This document shows, piece after piece, positions 52,967 to 62,068 of a stretch of 64,000 nucleotides of DNA. The position numbers were made by a program, and so were the translations under genes. The notes below the pieces were generated by a model that was given only the letters and a program-made list of their open reading frames with translations, was not told the DNA's origin and searched no databases. Within the stretch, counting starts at the first letter, position 1, and every line of letters starts with the position of its first letter. Origin of the DNA: CAUZIZ01 sp965218775 (GTDB taxonomy: Bacteria > Acidobacteriota > UBA6911 > RPQK01 > JAJDTT01); assembly GCA_965218775.1 (NCBI GenBank), contig CBDCLS010000003.1, positions 1 to 64,000 on the forward strand. Direction: 5' to 3'.

Positions 52967-54052
52967 CTAACGGCTCTTGCCCCGGGCCTTGATCTCCCAC
53001 TCTCCCACGACCTCCTGGCCCCTGCAAGTCACGAGCGAATCTTGCAGATTGACCGCGACACAGATGTGATTAGGAATGACTCGAAGCTGCTCGCCAACCT
53101 GGAATCGAAGCCCCTCGGGAAGCTTGAGAAAACCGTGCTCCTCGTTCATTTTCTCGAAAACGATTTCTGGATGCCCCTTGACCAATCCATGTCCTGCCTT
53201 GTTCCCAGGGGCAAGAAGGTCAGAGGTAAAGGCCTTTGCTCCTCCATCGATTATGACCTGACCAGGGACCGCGTTGCTGGCCACTGTTACCAGCAGGGTG
53301 GCAGCACAGTCTGCTTCGTGACAGGCCTTCCACTCGAGGGTGTTGCGGTCATTGAAGACATAGGTACCGGGTCTTATCTCTGTGAGGTTCTGTATCTCGT
53401 GCGAAAACGGGGCTGAGGGCGTGCTGCCACCGCTGATCCGAAGTACCGGAATTTTTTCACGCTCGAAACATTTGAGCTGATACTGAAGATCGCGGTTGAG
53501 CTGCTCGAGCGTGTCCCTGTTCCCGTCAAACTCGGGATGGATGTGTCCGGGATAGAACATGAGCCCCCCGAAATGGACGCCTGCAGTCGACTCGATGAGT
53601 CTCGCAAGTCTTACCGCCTCCGGGCCTGGGGCGACTCCACAACGCCTTGAACCCAGGTCAATCTCCACCAAGACCTCCACCGACTGCCCATCCGCGGCCT
53701 TTGCAACCCAACTGACGGACTCTTCTGAGTCCAGCGCGACAGAGACTCGAGCTTTCTCCAGAACCTCTCTCAAGCGCCTTGCCTTGCTGGCACCAAGCAG
53801 AGGATAGGCCAACAGCAGGTCATCGAGGCCCGCCTCGCTCATCACTTCTGCTTCGCCCAGCTTGGCCACTGTGATGCCTCTGGCTCCCATCTCGACCTGC
53901 TTTTTTGCAATCTCCGGAATCCTGTGGGTCTTGATGTGTGGTCTGAAATCCAGGCCGTGTTGGCGAGAGTAATCCGACATCCGCTGCAGGTTCGCCTCCA
54001 TGACATCCAGATCAATGAGGAGTGCGGGTGTCTCCAGTTCGTTAAGGTTCAT
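52967..54052 (-). CDS. D-threonine aldolase / DSD1-family PLP enzyme
   Basis: 361 residues. The N-terminal alanine-racemase-like barrel has the PLP lysine segment FRPHIKTHR. The C-terminal beta domain contains PNHICVAVNLQDSLV, whose His and downstream Cys region bind metal in D-serine dehydratase/D-threonine aldolase enzymes. It cleaves or racemises D-3-hydroxyamino acids. GAGGAA precedes the start. It lies downstream of purN and upstream of the ThDP gene, and all read leftwards. Confidence 0.82.
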   Translation of the reverse strand: MNLNELETPALLIDLDVMEANLQRMSDYSRQHGLDFRPHIKTHRIPEIAKKQVEMGARGITVAKLGEAEVMSEAGLDDLLLAYPLLGASKARRLREVLEKARVSVALDSEESVSWVAKAADGQSVEVLVEIDLGSRRCGVAPGPEAVRLARLIESTAGVHFGGLMFYPGHIHPEFDGNRDTLEQLNRDLQYQLKCFEREKIPVLRISGGSTPSAPFSHEIQNLTEIRPGTYVFNDRNTLEWKACHEADCAATLLVTVASNAVPGQVIIDGGAKAFTSDLLAPGNKAGHGLVKGHPEIVFEKMNEEHGFLKLPEGLRFQVGEQLRVIPNHICVAVNLQDSLVTCRGQEVVGEWEIKARGKSR

Positions 54053-54089
54053 TGAGTTCCTCTAATGTCTCTTGATCAAGCACCGGTGG

Positions 54090-54698
54090 CTACTCTTCCT
54101 CCGGAACCAGCACCCTACGATTCTCGATACGACATTGGTCATCGCACAGCCACTTGAGGGCCTTGCGGTAGATTTCGTGTTCGTGGACCAGAATGCGAGC
54201 TGAGAGGCTTTCCTCGGTGTCGTCATTCAGGATGGGGACCGGGTGTTGAATAATGATGAGCCCGTGATCGACCTCCTCATCCACGAAGTGAACCGTGCAG
54301 CCGGTAACCTTGGCGCCCCAGTCGAGGGCCTGTTTCTGGGCGTCCAGGCCAGGAAATGAAGGCAGCAGGGAAGGATGAATGTTCAGGATTCGGTTGGGGA
54401 ACTCGCCGATGAGTTCGGGACCCAAGACGCGCATGAATCCGGCCAGGCACACGATGTCTATGGCAGCCTTCCTGAGCTCCGCGAGTAGCAGTCGGCCATA
54501 GGATTCACGATCGGTTCCTCTGGATGGGAGGTAGACTGTCTCGTAACCCCGGTCGCGGGCGTGCTGGAGTCCAGGCGCTTCCTTTCGGTTGGAGACCACC
54601 AGTGAAATTCGAGCTGAAATTTCTCCCGCTTCCACGGCATCTGAAAGGGCCAGAAAGTTGGATCCACGGCCGCTGAGCAGGACGGCGACATTCTTCAC
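54090..54698 (-). CDS. purN: Phosphoribosylglycinamide formyltransferase
   Basis: 202 residues. VAVLLSGRGSNFLALSDAV is the N-terminal phosphate loop. LAGFMRVLGPELIGEFPNRI then LNIHPSLLPSFPGLDAQKQA holds the catalytic Asn and His, and GCTVHFVDEEVDHGLIIIQ the catalytic Asp. It formylates GAR in purine synthesis. The GTG start overlaps the purM stop (GTGA), so the two are translationally coupled. Confidence 0.92.
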   Translation of the reverse strand: MKNVAVLLSGRGSNFLALSDAVEAGEISARISLVVSNRKEAPGLQHARDRGYETVYLPSRGTDRESYGRLLLAELRKAAIDIVCLAGFMRVLGPELIGEFPNRILNIHPSLLPSFPGLDAQKQALDWGAKVTGCTVHFVDEEVDHGLIIIQHPVPILNDDTEESLSARILVHEHEIYRKALKWLCDDQCRIENRRVLVPEEE

Positions 54699-55717
54699 TG
54701 GTATTGAACCTCTCCGTTGCCTTTGACAATCTCCCCGATGTCGTAATAAGTCTCACCCCTGGCCTTCAGATGGTCAACGACGCGATCGTATCTCTCCCTG
54801 GCTGTGACCAGGATCATGCCCACACCCAGGTTGAAGGTGCGGCGCATCTCTTCCGGCTCCACCTTCCCTCTTTCCTGGATGAAGCGAAACACGGGCAGCA
54901 CGTCCCAGCTGTCGGCCTGAATTCTTGCACCGAGCCCGGGAGGCAAAACGCGAGCCAGGTTCTCGGTAATCCCACCCCCAGTGATATGGGCGATTGCATG
55001 AAGATCGTCGGCTTGGAGCAGTTCCCTGACCACGGAGAGATAGTTCCGATGCGGGGTCAGGAGCTCCTCTCCGACTGTCTTTCCCCATTCCGGCACCGGC
55101 GTGTCGACGGTGAGTTTCTCCTGCTCGAAGATCAGGCGTCGTACCAGCGAATAACCATTGGTGTGGAGTCCGGAAGAAGGCAAGCCTATCAGCCTGTCTC
55201 CTCCAGTAACGTCTCTGGCATCCAGAACCTTGAACTCGTCCACCAGTCCTACCATGAAACCAGCCAGGTCGTACTCGCCTTCCTGGTAGAAATCGGGCAT
55301 CTCCGCGGTCTCTCCACCCAGCAGGACACAGCCCGCTTCTTTGCAGCCTTCGACCAGTCCCTGCACGATCTGTTCTACGACCGCCGGATCCATTGTTCCC
55401 GTCGCTATATAGTCGAGAAAGAACAGGGGCAGCGAGCCGTGGGTCAGGATGTCGTTGGAACAGTGGGCGACGAGATCCACTCCAACGGTGTGATGGATGC
55501 CTGTGAGGAAGGCGATCTTCAGCTTGGTGCCTACTCCGTCAGCACTGGAAACCAGAATTGGTTTCTGGAAATGGACCAGGTCGGGACGATAAAGTCCGGC
55601 AAAGGAACCGAAATCTCGAACTACGCCAGAGTCGAAGGTTGAGCGAACCAGATCCTGGATCCGCTGCTTGGCCTGGTTTCCCTTATCGATATCGACGCCG
55701 GCATCACGATATTTCAT
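54695..55717 (-). CDS. purM: Phosphoribosylformylglycinamidine cyclo-ligase (AIR synthetase)
   Basis: 340 residues from the ATG at 55717, where family similarity begins (YRDAGVDIDKGNQAKQRI); a GTG at 55732 is possible. ATP-binding and substrate segments include LVSSADGVGTKLKIAFLTG and HSLP-type GGETAEMPDFYQEGEYDLAG, with SSGLHTNGYSLVRRL. It closes the imidazole ring of AIR. It overlaps purF by about 14 bp and purN by 3-4 bp. Confidence 0.92.
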   Translation of the reverse strand: MKYRDAGVDIDKGNQAKQRIQDLVRSTFDSGVVRDFGSFAGLYRPDLVHFQKPILVSSADGVGTKLKIAFLTGIHHTVGVDLVAHCSNDILTHGSLPLFFLDYIATGTMDPAVVEQIVQGLVEGCKEAGCVLLGGETAEMPDFYQEGEYDLAGFMVGLVDEFKVLDARDVTGGDRLIGLPSSGLHTNGYSLVRRLIFEQEKLTVDTPVPEWGKTVGEELLTPHRNYLSVVRELLQADDLHAIAHITGGGITENLARVLPPGLGARIQADSWDVLPVFRFIQERGKVEPEEMRRTFNLGVGMILVTARERYDRVVDHLKARGETYYDIGEIVKGNGEVQYQ

Positions 55718-57170
55718 CTCGATCACCGACACTCGACTGATCAGCGGAGGCGATCTCCAGATCGAACAGCTCCTTTTGGACTCGTTCCCGACTTAACGTG
55801 ATGGGGTAGTCCTCATCGAAACAAGCGGAACAGAAATTCTCCTGGGCCGAGACGGCTTCCTTCATTCCTTCAAGCGAAAGGTAGGCCAGGCTGTCTGCGC
55901 CGACAAACTCCTCGATCTCAGCCAACTTCTTATTGGCGCCGATCAGCTCGCCATGGGTCGGAGTATCGATGCCGTAGTAGCAGGGCGAGACCGTTGGCGG
56001 CGAACTGATCCTGATGTGGACTTCACGTGCCCCCGCCGACCGGACCATCTCGACGATCTTCCGGCTGGTAGTGCCTCGCACGATGGAGTCGTCCACCAAC
56101 ACTACTCGCTTGCCATCCAGTAACTCTCTCACCGGATTGAGTTTGATCTTGACCCCAAAGTGCCGAATCGACTGTCTGGGTTCGATAAAGGTCCTCCCGA
56201 CATAGTGATTGCGAATGAGACCCACCTGGAAGGGGATACCCGACTCATTTGAAAAACCCAGGGCAGCGGTCACCCCCGAGTCGGGAACAGGAACGACTAG
56301 ATCCGCTTCCGTGGGAGACTCCTGTGCCAATCTCCGGCCCATATTGTATCGACTCTGGTGAACGCTCCTCTCGAAAACTCGACTGTCTGGCCGGCTGAAA
56401 TACACGTGTTCGAAAATGCAGAAGGCATGTCGAGCGGAAGGAGCCTGAAATGTGGGCTGCAGCTGCCCATCTTCGATGCACAAGATTTCCCCTGGAGCTA
56501 CATCCCTCAGATACTCTGCCCCGATGAGATCAAAGGCACAGGTCTCGGAAGCGACTACGTAGGCACCGTCGAGTTGGCCCAGGCAAAGAGGGCGAACTCC
56601 ATACGGGTCGCGAATGGCATAGATTCTTCGAGGTGTCTGTAGCAGCATGGAATAGGCACCGCGCACCGCTCCCAGCATTTCCACCAAAGCCTGACTCAGA
56701 TCCTCCTCGGTGGAACGGGCCAGCAAGTGAAGCATGACCTCGGTGTCGGATGTAGACTGGAAGATGGCGCCATCGTCCTCGAGCCTCTGCCGAAGCTGTT
56801 GGCTGTTGACGATGTTACCGTTGTGCGCCAAGGCGATCGGACCTCGCCAGGACTCACTCACGATAGGCTGTGCGTTTGCCAGCATGCTCTGGCCGGTAGT
56901 GGAGTAGCGAACATGACCGATTGCTGATTCGCCCACCAAGTGGTCCAATTGGCCGTTGCTGAAAACCTCAGCAACATAGCCCATCCCCCTCTCCTGGTGA
57001 AGCTGGGTCCCATCCGAGGTGACAATCCCTGCCGACTCCTGCCCTCGGTGCTGGAGCGCGTAGAGACCCAGATAGGTGTGGCGCGCTGCTTCTGCGTGGG
57101 AGTGAATTCCGAAAACTCCGCACTCGTCGTGAAACTTATCGGATTGGAGCGAGAAAGTAGCTGGAATCAA
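55704..57170 (-). CDS. purF: Amidophosphoribosyltransferase
   Basis: 488 residues from a TTG at 57170; an in-frame stop lies ~12 codons upstream and no ATG/GTG is available. A 16-residue propeptide precedes the catalytic Cys17 (CGVFGIHSHAEA), as in Bacillus-type PurF, which cleaves it. The glutaminase domain (GLYALQHRGQESAG) is followed by the PRPP motif VVLVDDSIVRGTTS. Cys residues near FCSACFDEDYPI may bind an Fe-S cluster. It makes phosphoribosylamine, the first purine step, and leads the purF-purM-purN operon. Confidence 0.93.
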   Translation of the reverse strand: MIPATFSLQSDKFHDECGVFGIHSHAEAARHTYLGLYALQHRGQESAGIVTSDGTQLHQERGMGYVAEVFSNGQLDHLVGESAIGHVRYSTTGQSMLANAQPIVSESWRGPIALAHNGNIVNSQQLRQRLEDDGAIFQSTSDTEVMLHLLARSTEEDLSQALVEMLGAVRGAYSMLLQTPRRIYAIRDPYGVRPLCLGQLDGAYVVASETCAFDLIGAEYLRDVAPGEILCIEDGQLQPTFQAPSARHAFCIFEHVYFSRPDSRVFERSVHQSRYNMGRRLAQESPTEADLVVPVPDSGVTAALGFSNESGIPFQVGLIRNHYVGRTFIEPRQSIRHFGVKIKLNPVRELLDGKRVVLVDDSIVRGTTSRKIVEMVRSAGAREVHIRISSPPTVSPCYYGIDTPTHGELIGANKKLAEIEEFVGADSLAYLSLEGMKEAVSAQENFCSACFDEDYPITLSRERVQKELFDLEIASADQSSVGDRDEIS

Positions 57171-57488
57171 GGAGATACGACCTCGTTCTTCAGCCCTGGT
57201 TCAGACTTGAGTCTGGCAGTATAGCTGAGATACGTCATCGAGATGAAGTCATATTTGTGAGGGCGATCGAACCTGGGCCCAGATAACCAATCCTCTTGCG
57301 CCATCACCAGAGGAACCCCCCGTTGGATATTATAGCACCGGAAACTGTCCACGGAGGGTCTGCTAGGAACTTGGCGTACAGTGGAACTTGGCGTGGCCTC
57401 GGTCTCCAGGCCGAAGCCACGTGGAGTTCCAGCTTAGTCTCCCCCCAGCCGGGCTGCCCCATTCGAGAACGAAACTTTGGCACCAACA
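57171..57488. other. Leader and intergenic region of the pur operon
   Basis: About 320 bp. It contains the promoter candidate above and the short dispersed repeat CATTCGAGAACGAAA (57460-57474). The part 57375-57440 reads GGCCTCGGTCTCCAGGCCGA, similar to the GGCTCCAGACC / GCCTGGAGGCC words at 63435-63495. Confidence 0.4.
57329..57334 (-). promoter_or_regulatory. Extended -10 promoter candidate for the pur operon
   Basis: On the minus strand TGCTATAAT gives a TG-N-TATAAT extended -10 box, ~150 nt upstream of purF. No good -35 is evident, which is acceptable for this class. No riboswitch fold was recognised in the leader. Confidence 0.4.
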
Positions 57489-57781
57489 GACGGCAGTGAT
57501 TGCCCGAATCCTTCGAAATTCGCTTGTTCGATATGCTGCGGTTTAGCGTTTATCGGTTGCCTTCTCCAGAGCAAGGAAAAAGGCGAAATCACAAACCGTA
57601 GTACACCGAACATGCGAACGCCGAACCGTCTTCCTTAGCCTTCGAAATTCGCTTGTTCGATATTCTGCGGTTCAGCATTCATCGGTTGCCTCCTCCAGAA
57701 CCAAGGGAAAAGGCGAAATCACAAACCGCAAAACACCGAACATGCGAACTCCGAAGTCGGGCGCAGCGGTGAAGTTTCAGG
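57489..57781. repeat. Dispersed 293-bp repeat, copy B
   Basis: Second copy of the repeat at 50951-51243, same direction and length, ~98% identical by eye. It follows the stop of the minus-strand Gfo/Idh/MocA gene, just as copy A follows the stop of the ThDP gene. Confidence 0.9.
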
Positions 57782-57794
57782 ACAGGACTACCAC

Positions 57795-59183
57795 CTAGGA
57801 CCCAATGATTCCCAGAGGAGGGAAAACCTTCCAGGCCCCTCGCGTGAAGTCCGGAAACTCCACCGGACGGCTCTTCTGCGAGACCGATTGCTCCGTAAGC
57901 TCGGAGACCACACTCAGAGCCGCAGCGTCGTAGACGTCCATATCGGTGGGAGATCCTTCTCGCAGGCATTGGATCAGCCGGTAGTCCTCGAGGTAATCCA
58001 TCCCCCCATGGCCCGCTCCCTCGGAATCCTTGCCCATTGTCTTCCAAAGGGGATGGTCGAATTCCTCCAGGTACTCGCTCGCCGATTCCCATTGATGTTG
58101 TGGGCTTCTCCCTTCGATGTGTACCCGATCCGGATAGCCATGGACGAGGCCCTTGGTGCCCTGGACTAAATTGATCCGGCTGTACGGTCGAGGCAGGTTG
58201 CAGTCATGACTCAAGTAGATGGTCCGGCCCTTGACGGTGCGAATCAAGCTCACGTTCACATCTCCCAAAGCATATTTCTCCTGCCTCTCCGGAGCCTCTT
58301 CAGAGAAATGCTTTCGCGCGTATTCGTACAGTCCCCTGGAGTTGCTGCTCATCGAGACCAGGTAGTCGAATCGATCCCCCCGGTTGATGTCCATGCACTG
58401 GGCCACGGGTCCCAATCCGTGGGTCGGATAGAGGTTACCGTTTCGCTTGATGGAGTGATCACGACGCCACAGACCCTCGCTCTCCGAGGCGAACTTCTCG
58501 GCACGGAGATCGTGAAGATACCCACACTCCGCATGCATGATCTCTCCCAGGAGACCCTTTCGCAGCATGTTCAGGATCATCATCTCACGGCGCCCGTAGT
58601 TGCAGTTCTCCATCATGACGCAGTGTTTCTTGTGTTTCTCTGCTGCCTCCACCAGCTGCCAACATTCATCGATCGTGAGCGCGGCGGGGACTTCGGTAGC
58701 TGCATGTTTTCCAGCTTCCATCGCGGCAAGGCAAACCGGCACGTGCCACCTCCAGGGCGTCGCCGTATAGACCAGGTCCAGATCCTCCTGCTGGCACATT
58801 CGCTTGAAGTCGTTCTCGCCGCGCCAGAACCCCTTCGGTTCGGGCTGGCCAGCGCCCCTTGTCCAGGCCTGGATACGCTTGACCTTTTCCCGATCGAGGT
58901 CGCAGACCGCTCGGAGTTCGGCACCCCTGATTCGAAGCAGATTCTTGACGTGATTGGATCCCTGGGATCCTACTCCGACAAATCCGATCCGAACCCGTTC
59001 CAGCCGCACGGCGGCGAAAGGCCGGGTGGGAGGAGGCCCCAGATCGCGTGCTGCATGGTGTGAGCTGATGCTGGGCCCCGCGGACCTGGTCGTCGACAGA
59101 CCCAGGCCGCCGATCGCGCTCAGCTTCACCCATTGGCGGCGGTCAAGCCCGTTTTTTTTTCGACTCGAATTTCCCTCATCCAT
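57795..59183 (-). CDS. Gfo/Idh/MocA-family oxidoreductase, GH109-like, with twin-arginine leader
   Basis: 462 residues from the ATG at 59183. The leader LDRRQWVKLSAIGGLGLS has the RR motif of Tat substrates. The NAD-binding motif is IGFVGVGSQGSNHVKNLL, and PAALTIDECWQLVEAAEKHK with VMMENCNYGRREMMILNMLR fits the family's catalytic region. In GH109 enzymes the bound NAD serves a glycosidase reaction on N-acetylgalactosamine or similar sugars. The resemblance is good, but the substrate is not assignable. It is a single gene ending at a dispersed repeat. Confidence 0.82.
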   Translation of the reverse strand: MDEGNSSRKKNGLDRRQWVKLSAIGGLGLSTTRSAGPSISSHHAARDLGPPPTRPFAAVRLERVRIGFVGVGSQGSNHVKNLLRIRGAELRAVCDLDREKVKRIQAWTRGAGQPEPKGFWRGENDFKRMCQQEDLDLVYTATPWRWHVPVCLAAMEAGKHAATEVPAALTIDECWQLVEAAEKHKKHCVMMENCNYGRREMMILNMLRKGLLGEIMHAECGYLHDLRAEKFASESEGLWRRDHSIKRNGNLYPTHGLGPVAQCMDINRGDRFDYLVSMSSNSRGLYEYARKHFSEEAPERQEKYALGDVNVSLIRTVKGRTIYLSHDCNLPRPYSRINLVQGTKGLVHGYPDRVHIEGRSPQHQWESASEYLEEFDHPLWKTMGKDSEGAGHGGMDYLEDYRLIQCLREGSPTDMDVYDAAALSVVSELTEQSVSQKSRPVEFPDFTRGAWKVFPPLGIIGS

Positions 59184-59554
59184 GATTTCACAAACTCCTC
59201 TAGATGGTGGATTCAAAACCCGGTGGCTGCAGTCGCGCCGCGAGACCGCCTGACATAGGATTCTATGCAGCGAGAGAGAAAGGATCAAGATTTTGACCCG
59301 CAGCGGCTGGCGTCCCCAAGAGTGCACAATAGACTCAACGGGCTGATCACAGCTCACAGAAATCAGAAGGCCGATTCCAGAGGGATGTAGCCAAGACCGA
59401 CTCAAGTTGGCATCTCCGTCCCAGGATGTTCAGCGGAACTCGTTGCCAGCACGCGAGTTACGGAAAGCCTGGACGGCTTACTGTTAGCATCTTGTGCGGA
59501 TAATTGGGATAATCTGTTGACCAGTAAATTCGTTGGTTAGGTGGCGACGCGGAA

Positions 59555-60031
59555 ATGGAACGCCTCAAGAACGCCGGCATCCTGGCTCTCTTACTAGTAT
59601 CTCTCCCGTTCCTTCTTGCCTGGGTGGTTCTCTACCTACTGTGGCTTCTCGTCTGGGGTGCGATCCTACGAGTGTGGTTCTGGCGGGCGCATGCTGCCAA
59701 TGGCAGACAGATCTTCTTCGTCTACTCTGAAAGTCCCAATTGGCAGCCGTACATCGAAGCGAACATACTTCCTTCTATTCGCGATCGCGCCGTCGTTCTC
59801 AACTGGTCCGACCGTCGGCATTGGCCTTCAAGATCGCCCTGGGAGGCGCGCTTTTTTCGGAGGTTTGCAGGCGATCATGAATTCAATCCTATTGCGCTCG
59901 TCTTCGGCCCACGTGGGCGGGTCCGCCCTGTCCGATTCTACCTGGCGTTCCGGGACTTCAAGCACGGAAACGAATCCGCGCTGCGCCGGGCTGAAGCCGA
60001 GCTATTCGCCCTCCTTGAGGCCGCCGCCTGA
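59555..60031 (+). CDS. Hypothetical membrane-anchored protein, 158 residues
   Basis: The N-terminus has one or two hydrophobic segments (ILALLLVSLPFLLAWVVLYL). A soluble alpha/beta domain follows (ANGRQIFFVYSESPNWQPYI, AVVLNWSDRRHW), reminiscent of a small thioredoxin- or nucleotide-fold protein but without a diagnostic motif. No family recognised. It is convergent with the protoporphyrinogen oxidase gene. Confidence 0.55.
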   Translation: MERLKNAGILALLLVSLPFLLAWVVLYLLWLLVWGAILRVWFWRAHAANGRQIFFVYSESPNWQPYIEANILPSIRDRAVVLNWSDRRHWPSRSPWEARFFRRFAGDHEFNPIALVFGPRGRVRPVRFYLAFRDFKHGNESALRRAEAELFALLEAAA

Positions 60032-60116
60032 CAAATAAGGGAACCCGTCAAGCCAGCTCTTAAGCTCTATTCCGTGGGGTCGAGAAGTACTGGTGAAAGT
60101 ACAGGATGCGTATCGG

Positions 60117-61535
60117 CTAGGTTCTGGGCTTGACCGTCAGAGTGCGTCCCTCGACCATCTCAGCCGCTTTTCGAGCAGTGCGACGTGCTGTTTGAATGCA
60201 GTCGGGGATGCCGACACCGCCAACGAAGGCCCCGGTAAGGAAAAGTCCGAGGTTAGGCTCCAAGGCCTTCCGTACCTCTTCCAGCCGCCGATCGTGTCCC
60301 ACTACCAATTGCGGCATGACACGAGTGTTGTGGAATACTCGCTGCAAGATGGGCACACAAGAAACATTCAGAATTTGCCTGACTTCGTTATGCGCTATTG
60401 CGGCGGCTTCTTCATCTGAGATTGGTGGTCGCGTTATTCTCCCATCGTGCGTGACACATCGTAGAAGAACCGCCTGGTCGGGACAGCGCCCGTCGAATTT
60501 GCTGCTCACCCAGGTGCAGGCGTCGAGTGCGCGAGCCTCCCAAGCAGGGGCGATGAAACCGAACCCATCAAGGGGATGAGAGAACTCCGAGCGCTTGTAA
60601 GCAAGATAAACGATCTTGCTAGAGGTGTACGGAACCTCTCGCAAGAGCCGGCTGGCCTCGGGGTTGACATCACTCAAGATCTCCGCGCTGGATCCAGCCG
60701 GGGTGGACAAGACCAAGAGATCGAAAGATTGGTCAAAACCTGGCGCCCTCAATCGATAGAATCCGGATCCTGATTCCAGTGTGAGTTCGTCCACATTCAG
60801 ATGGACCTCGATAGCCTCCAGGCTCCTCACCAAAGGGTCGACCAGTTGTTCCATCCCTCCACGGAGCGTCAGAAAGAGTGGTGGCGAGTCGGCTGAAGAC
60901 CTGGCCCTGGTCTGACGAAAACCTTTCCAAAGACTGCCGAATTTCTGCTCCAACTGATGGACGAGAGGGAGTGCGTTGGGAGTGCTCAGTCGTCTTATAT
61001 CTCCCCCGTAGATAGCCGAGACCAAGGGCTCAGCTATTCTTTCAGTAAACTCCCTGCCGAGCCTCCGCTCGAAGAAAGCGCTGACGCTGAGATCTCCCTG
61101 ACTGCGACCTACAAAGGGTTCGATCAGTGCTCGAAGTTTGCCAGGAAGACTCAGGGAAGCTGTCGCCCAGAAGGCCCTCAAGCTGGTCGGAGCCAGGAAC
61201 GTCATGCCGTCCGGCAGGGGCTGAAGCGTTTGCTGGCCAAGCACGTAGGTTCGCCGCAGATGATCGTTAGATCCAATCAACTGGTCCGAAAGACCCAGTC
61301 GCTGTGCCAGCTCACAGGCAGCTGGCTTGTAGCTCACGAACGCCTCCGGACCCCACTCTAGAAGAAAGTCTCCGGTGGTTTCCGAGCGGATAACACCACC
61401 CAGACGACCGGATCGTTCCAATAGACTGATTTCAATCTCCAGGGATCTGTCCCGACTCTCCTGGAGCAGGAAGTAGGCAGTGGCTAGACCGGAAATCCCT
61501 CCACCAAGTATCCCAATCTTGACGCGGTCTGCCAT
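60117..61535 (-). CDS. hemY: Protoporphyrinogen oxidase, HemY type
   Basis: 472 residues from the ATG at 61535 (GGAG upstream). The FAD-binding motif GILGGGISGLATAYFLL and the second dinucleotide segment LLERSGRLGGVIRSE are typical. The C-terminal FAD part is LFLTGAFVGGVGIPDCIQTA. The enzyme oxidises protoporphyrinogen IX in haem synthesis with oxygen as acceptor (HemY/HemG naming varies). No other hem gene is in the window. Length and motifs fit well. Confidence 0.88.
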   Translation of the reverse strand: MADRVKIGILGGGISGLATAYFLLQESRDRSLEIEISLLERSGRLGGVIRSETTGDFLLEWGPEAFVSYKPAACELAQRLGLSDQLIGSNDHLRRTYVLGQQTLQPLPDGMTFLAPTSLRAFWATASLSLPGKLRALIEPFVGRSQGDLSVSAFFERRLGREFTERIAEPLVSAIYGGDIRRLSTPNALPLVHQLEQKFGSLWKGFRQTRARSSADSPPLFLTLRGGMEQLVDPLVRSLEAIEVHLNVDELTLESGSGFYRLRAPGFDQSFDLLVLSTPAGSSAEILSDVNPEASRLLREVPYTSSKIVYLAYKRSEFSHPLDGFGFIAPAWEARALDACTWVSSKFDGRCPDQAVLLRCVTHDGRITRPPISDEEAAAIAHNEVRQILNVSCVPILQRVFHNTRVMPQLVVGHDRRLEEVRKALEPNLGLFLTGAFVGGVGIPDCIQTARRTARKAAEMVEGRTLTVKPRT

Positions 61536-62068
61536 CGAACTCCTACTTCGGGACTGACCAGAAACAGGCAAAGGGCGCGCCTGCACGTACTCACAAAGAC
61601 GGCGACCTCAGCCTGAATCGGCCTCCGTCAATTACCTTCAGACACCAGCTTCAAGCTCAGTCTGGCCAACGACTGGAAGTGGCAATTCCAGGGCACGACC
61701 GAATCCAGAGGACACTAGTACGCAAAGCAACGCCCCGGTCATCCTTGTATGATACACGTCCTGGTGCGTATGTTGTCTCCCACATGCCCGCCAGCCCCAA
61801 CGATCGGAACCCGCATCAGTTGATGGGCACTTTCAAAAGGAAACACCATCGCCGGGTTTCCTCTTGCCTGCCGATCGTCCGGCCATGGGCAAATACCGAG
61901 TCTCCACAGGAAACTTTGCTTCGATCGAAAGTCGGCCTTATTGGATAGAATCGCTGAAGTCCGAACCATGAACATGAAGCAGCTGGTTCAAGAAATGAAT
62001 GGCCGGCAGACCCGTCTCGACGAGGTTCCCCGGCAAGGAGAGTCGACGGTAGGAAGCAACAGACCGGG
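61536..62068. other. Intergenic stretch with no clear gene
   Basis: About 530 bp between divergent genes. A 34-codon frame starting at 61968 (MNMKQLVQEMNGRQ) ends just inside the wecB start, but it has no ribosome-binding site and no family. Likely contains promoters of both neighbours; none was clear enough to call. Confidence 0.4.

Noticed and set aside
61679..61948. 89-codon frame between hemY and wecB
   Set aside because: Composition is unlike the neighbouring genes, there is no ribosome-binding site and no similarity to a known family.
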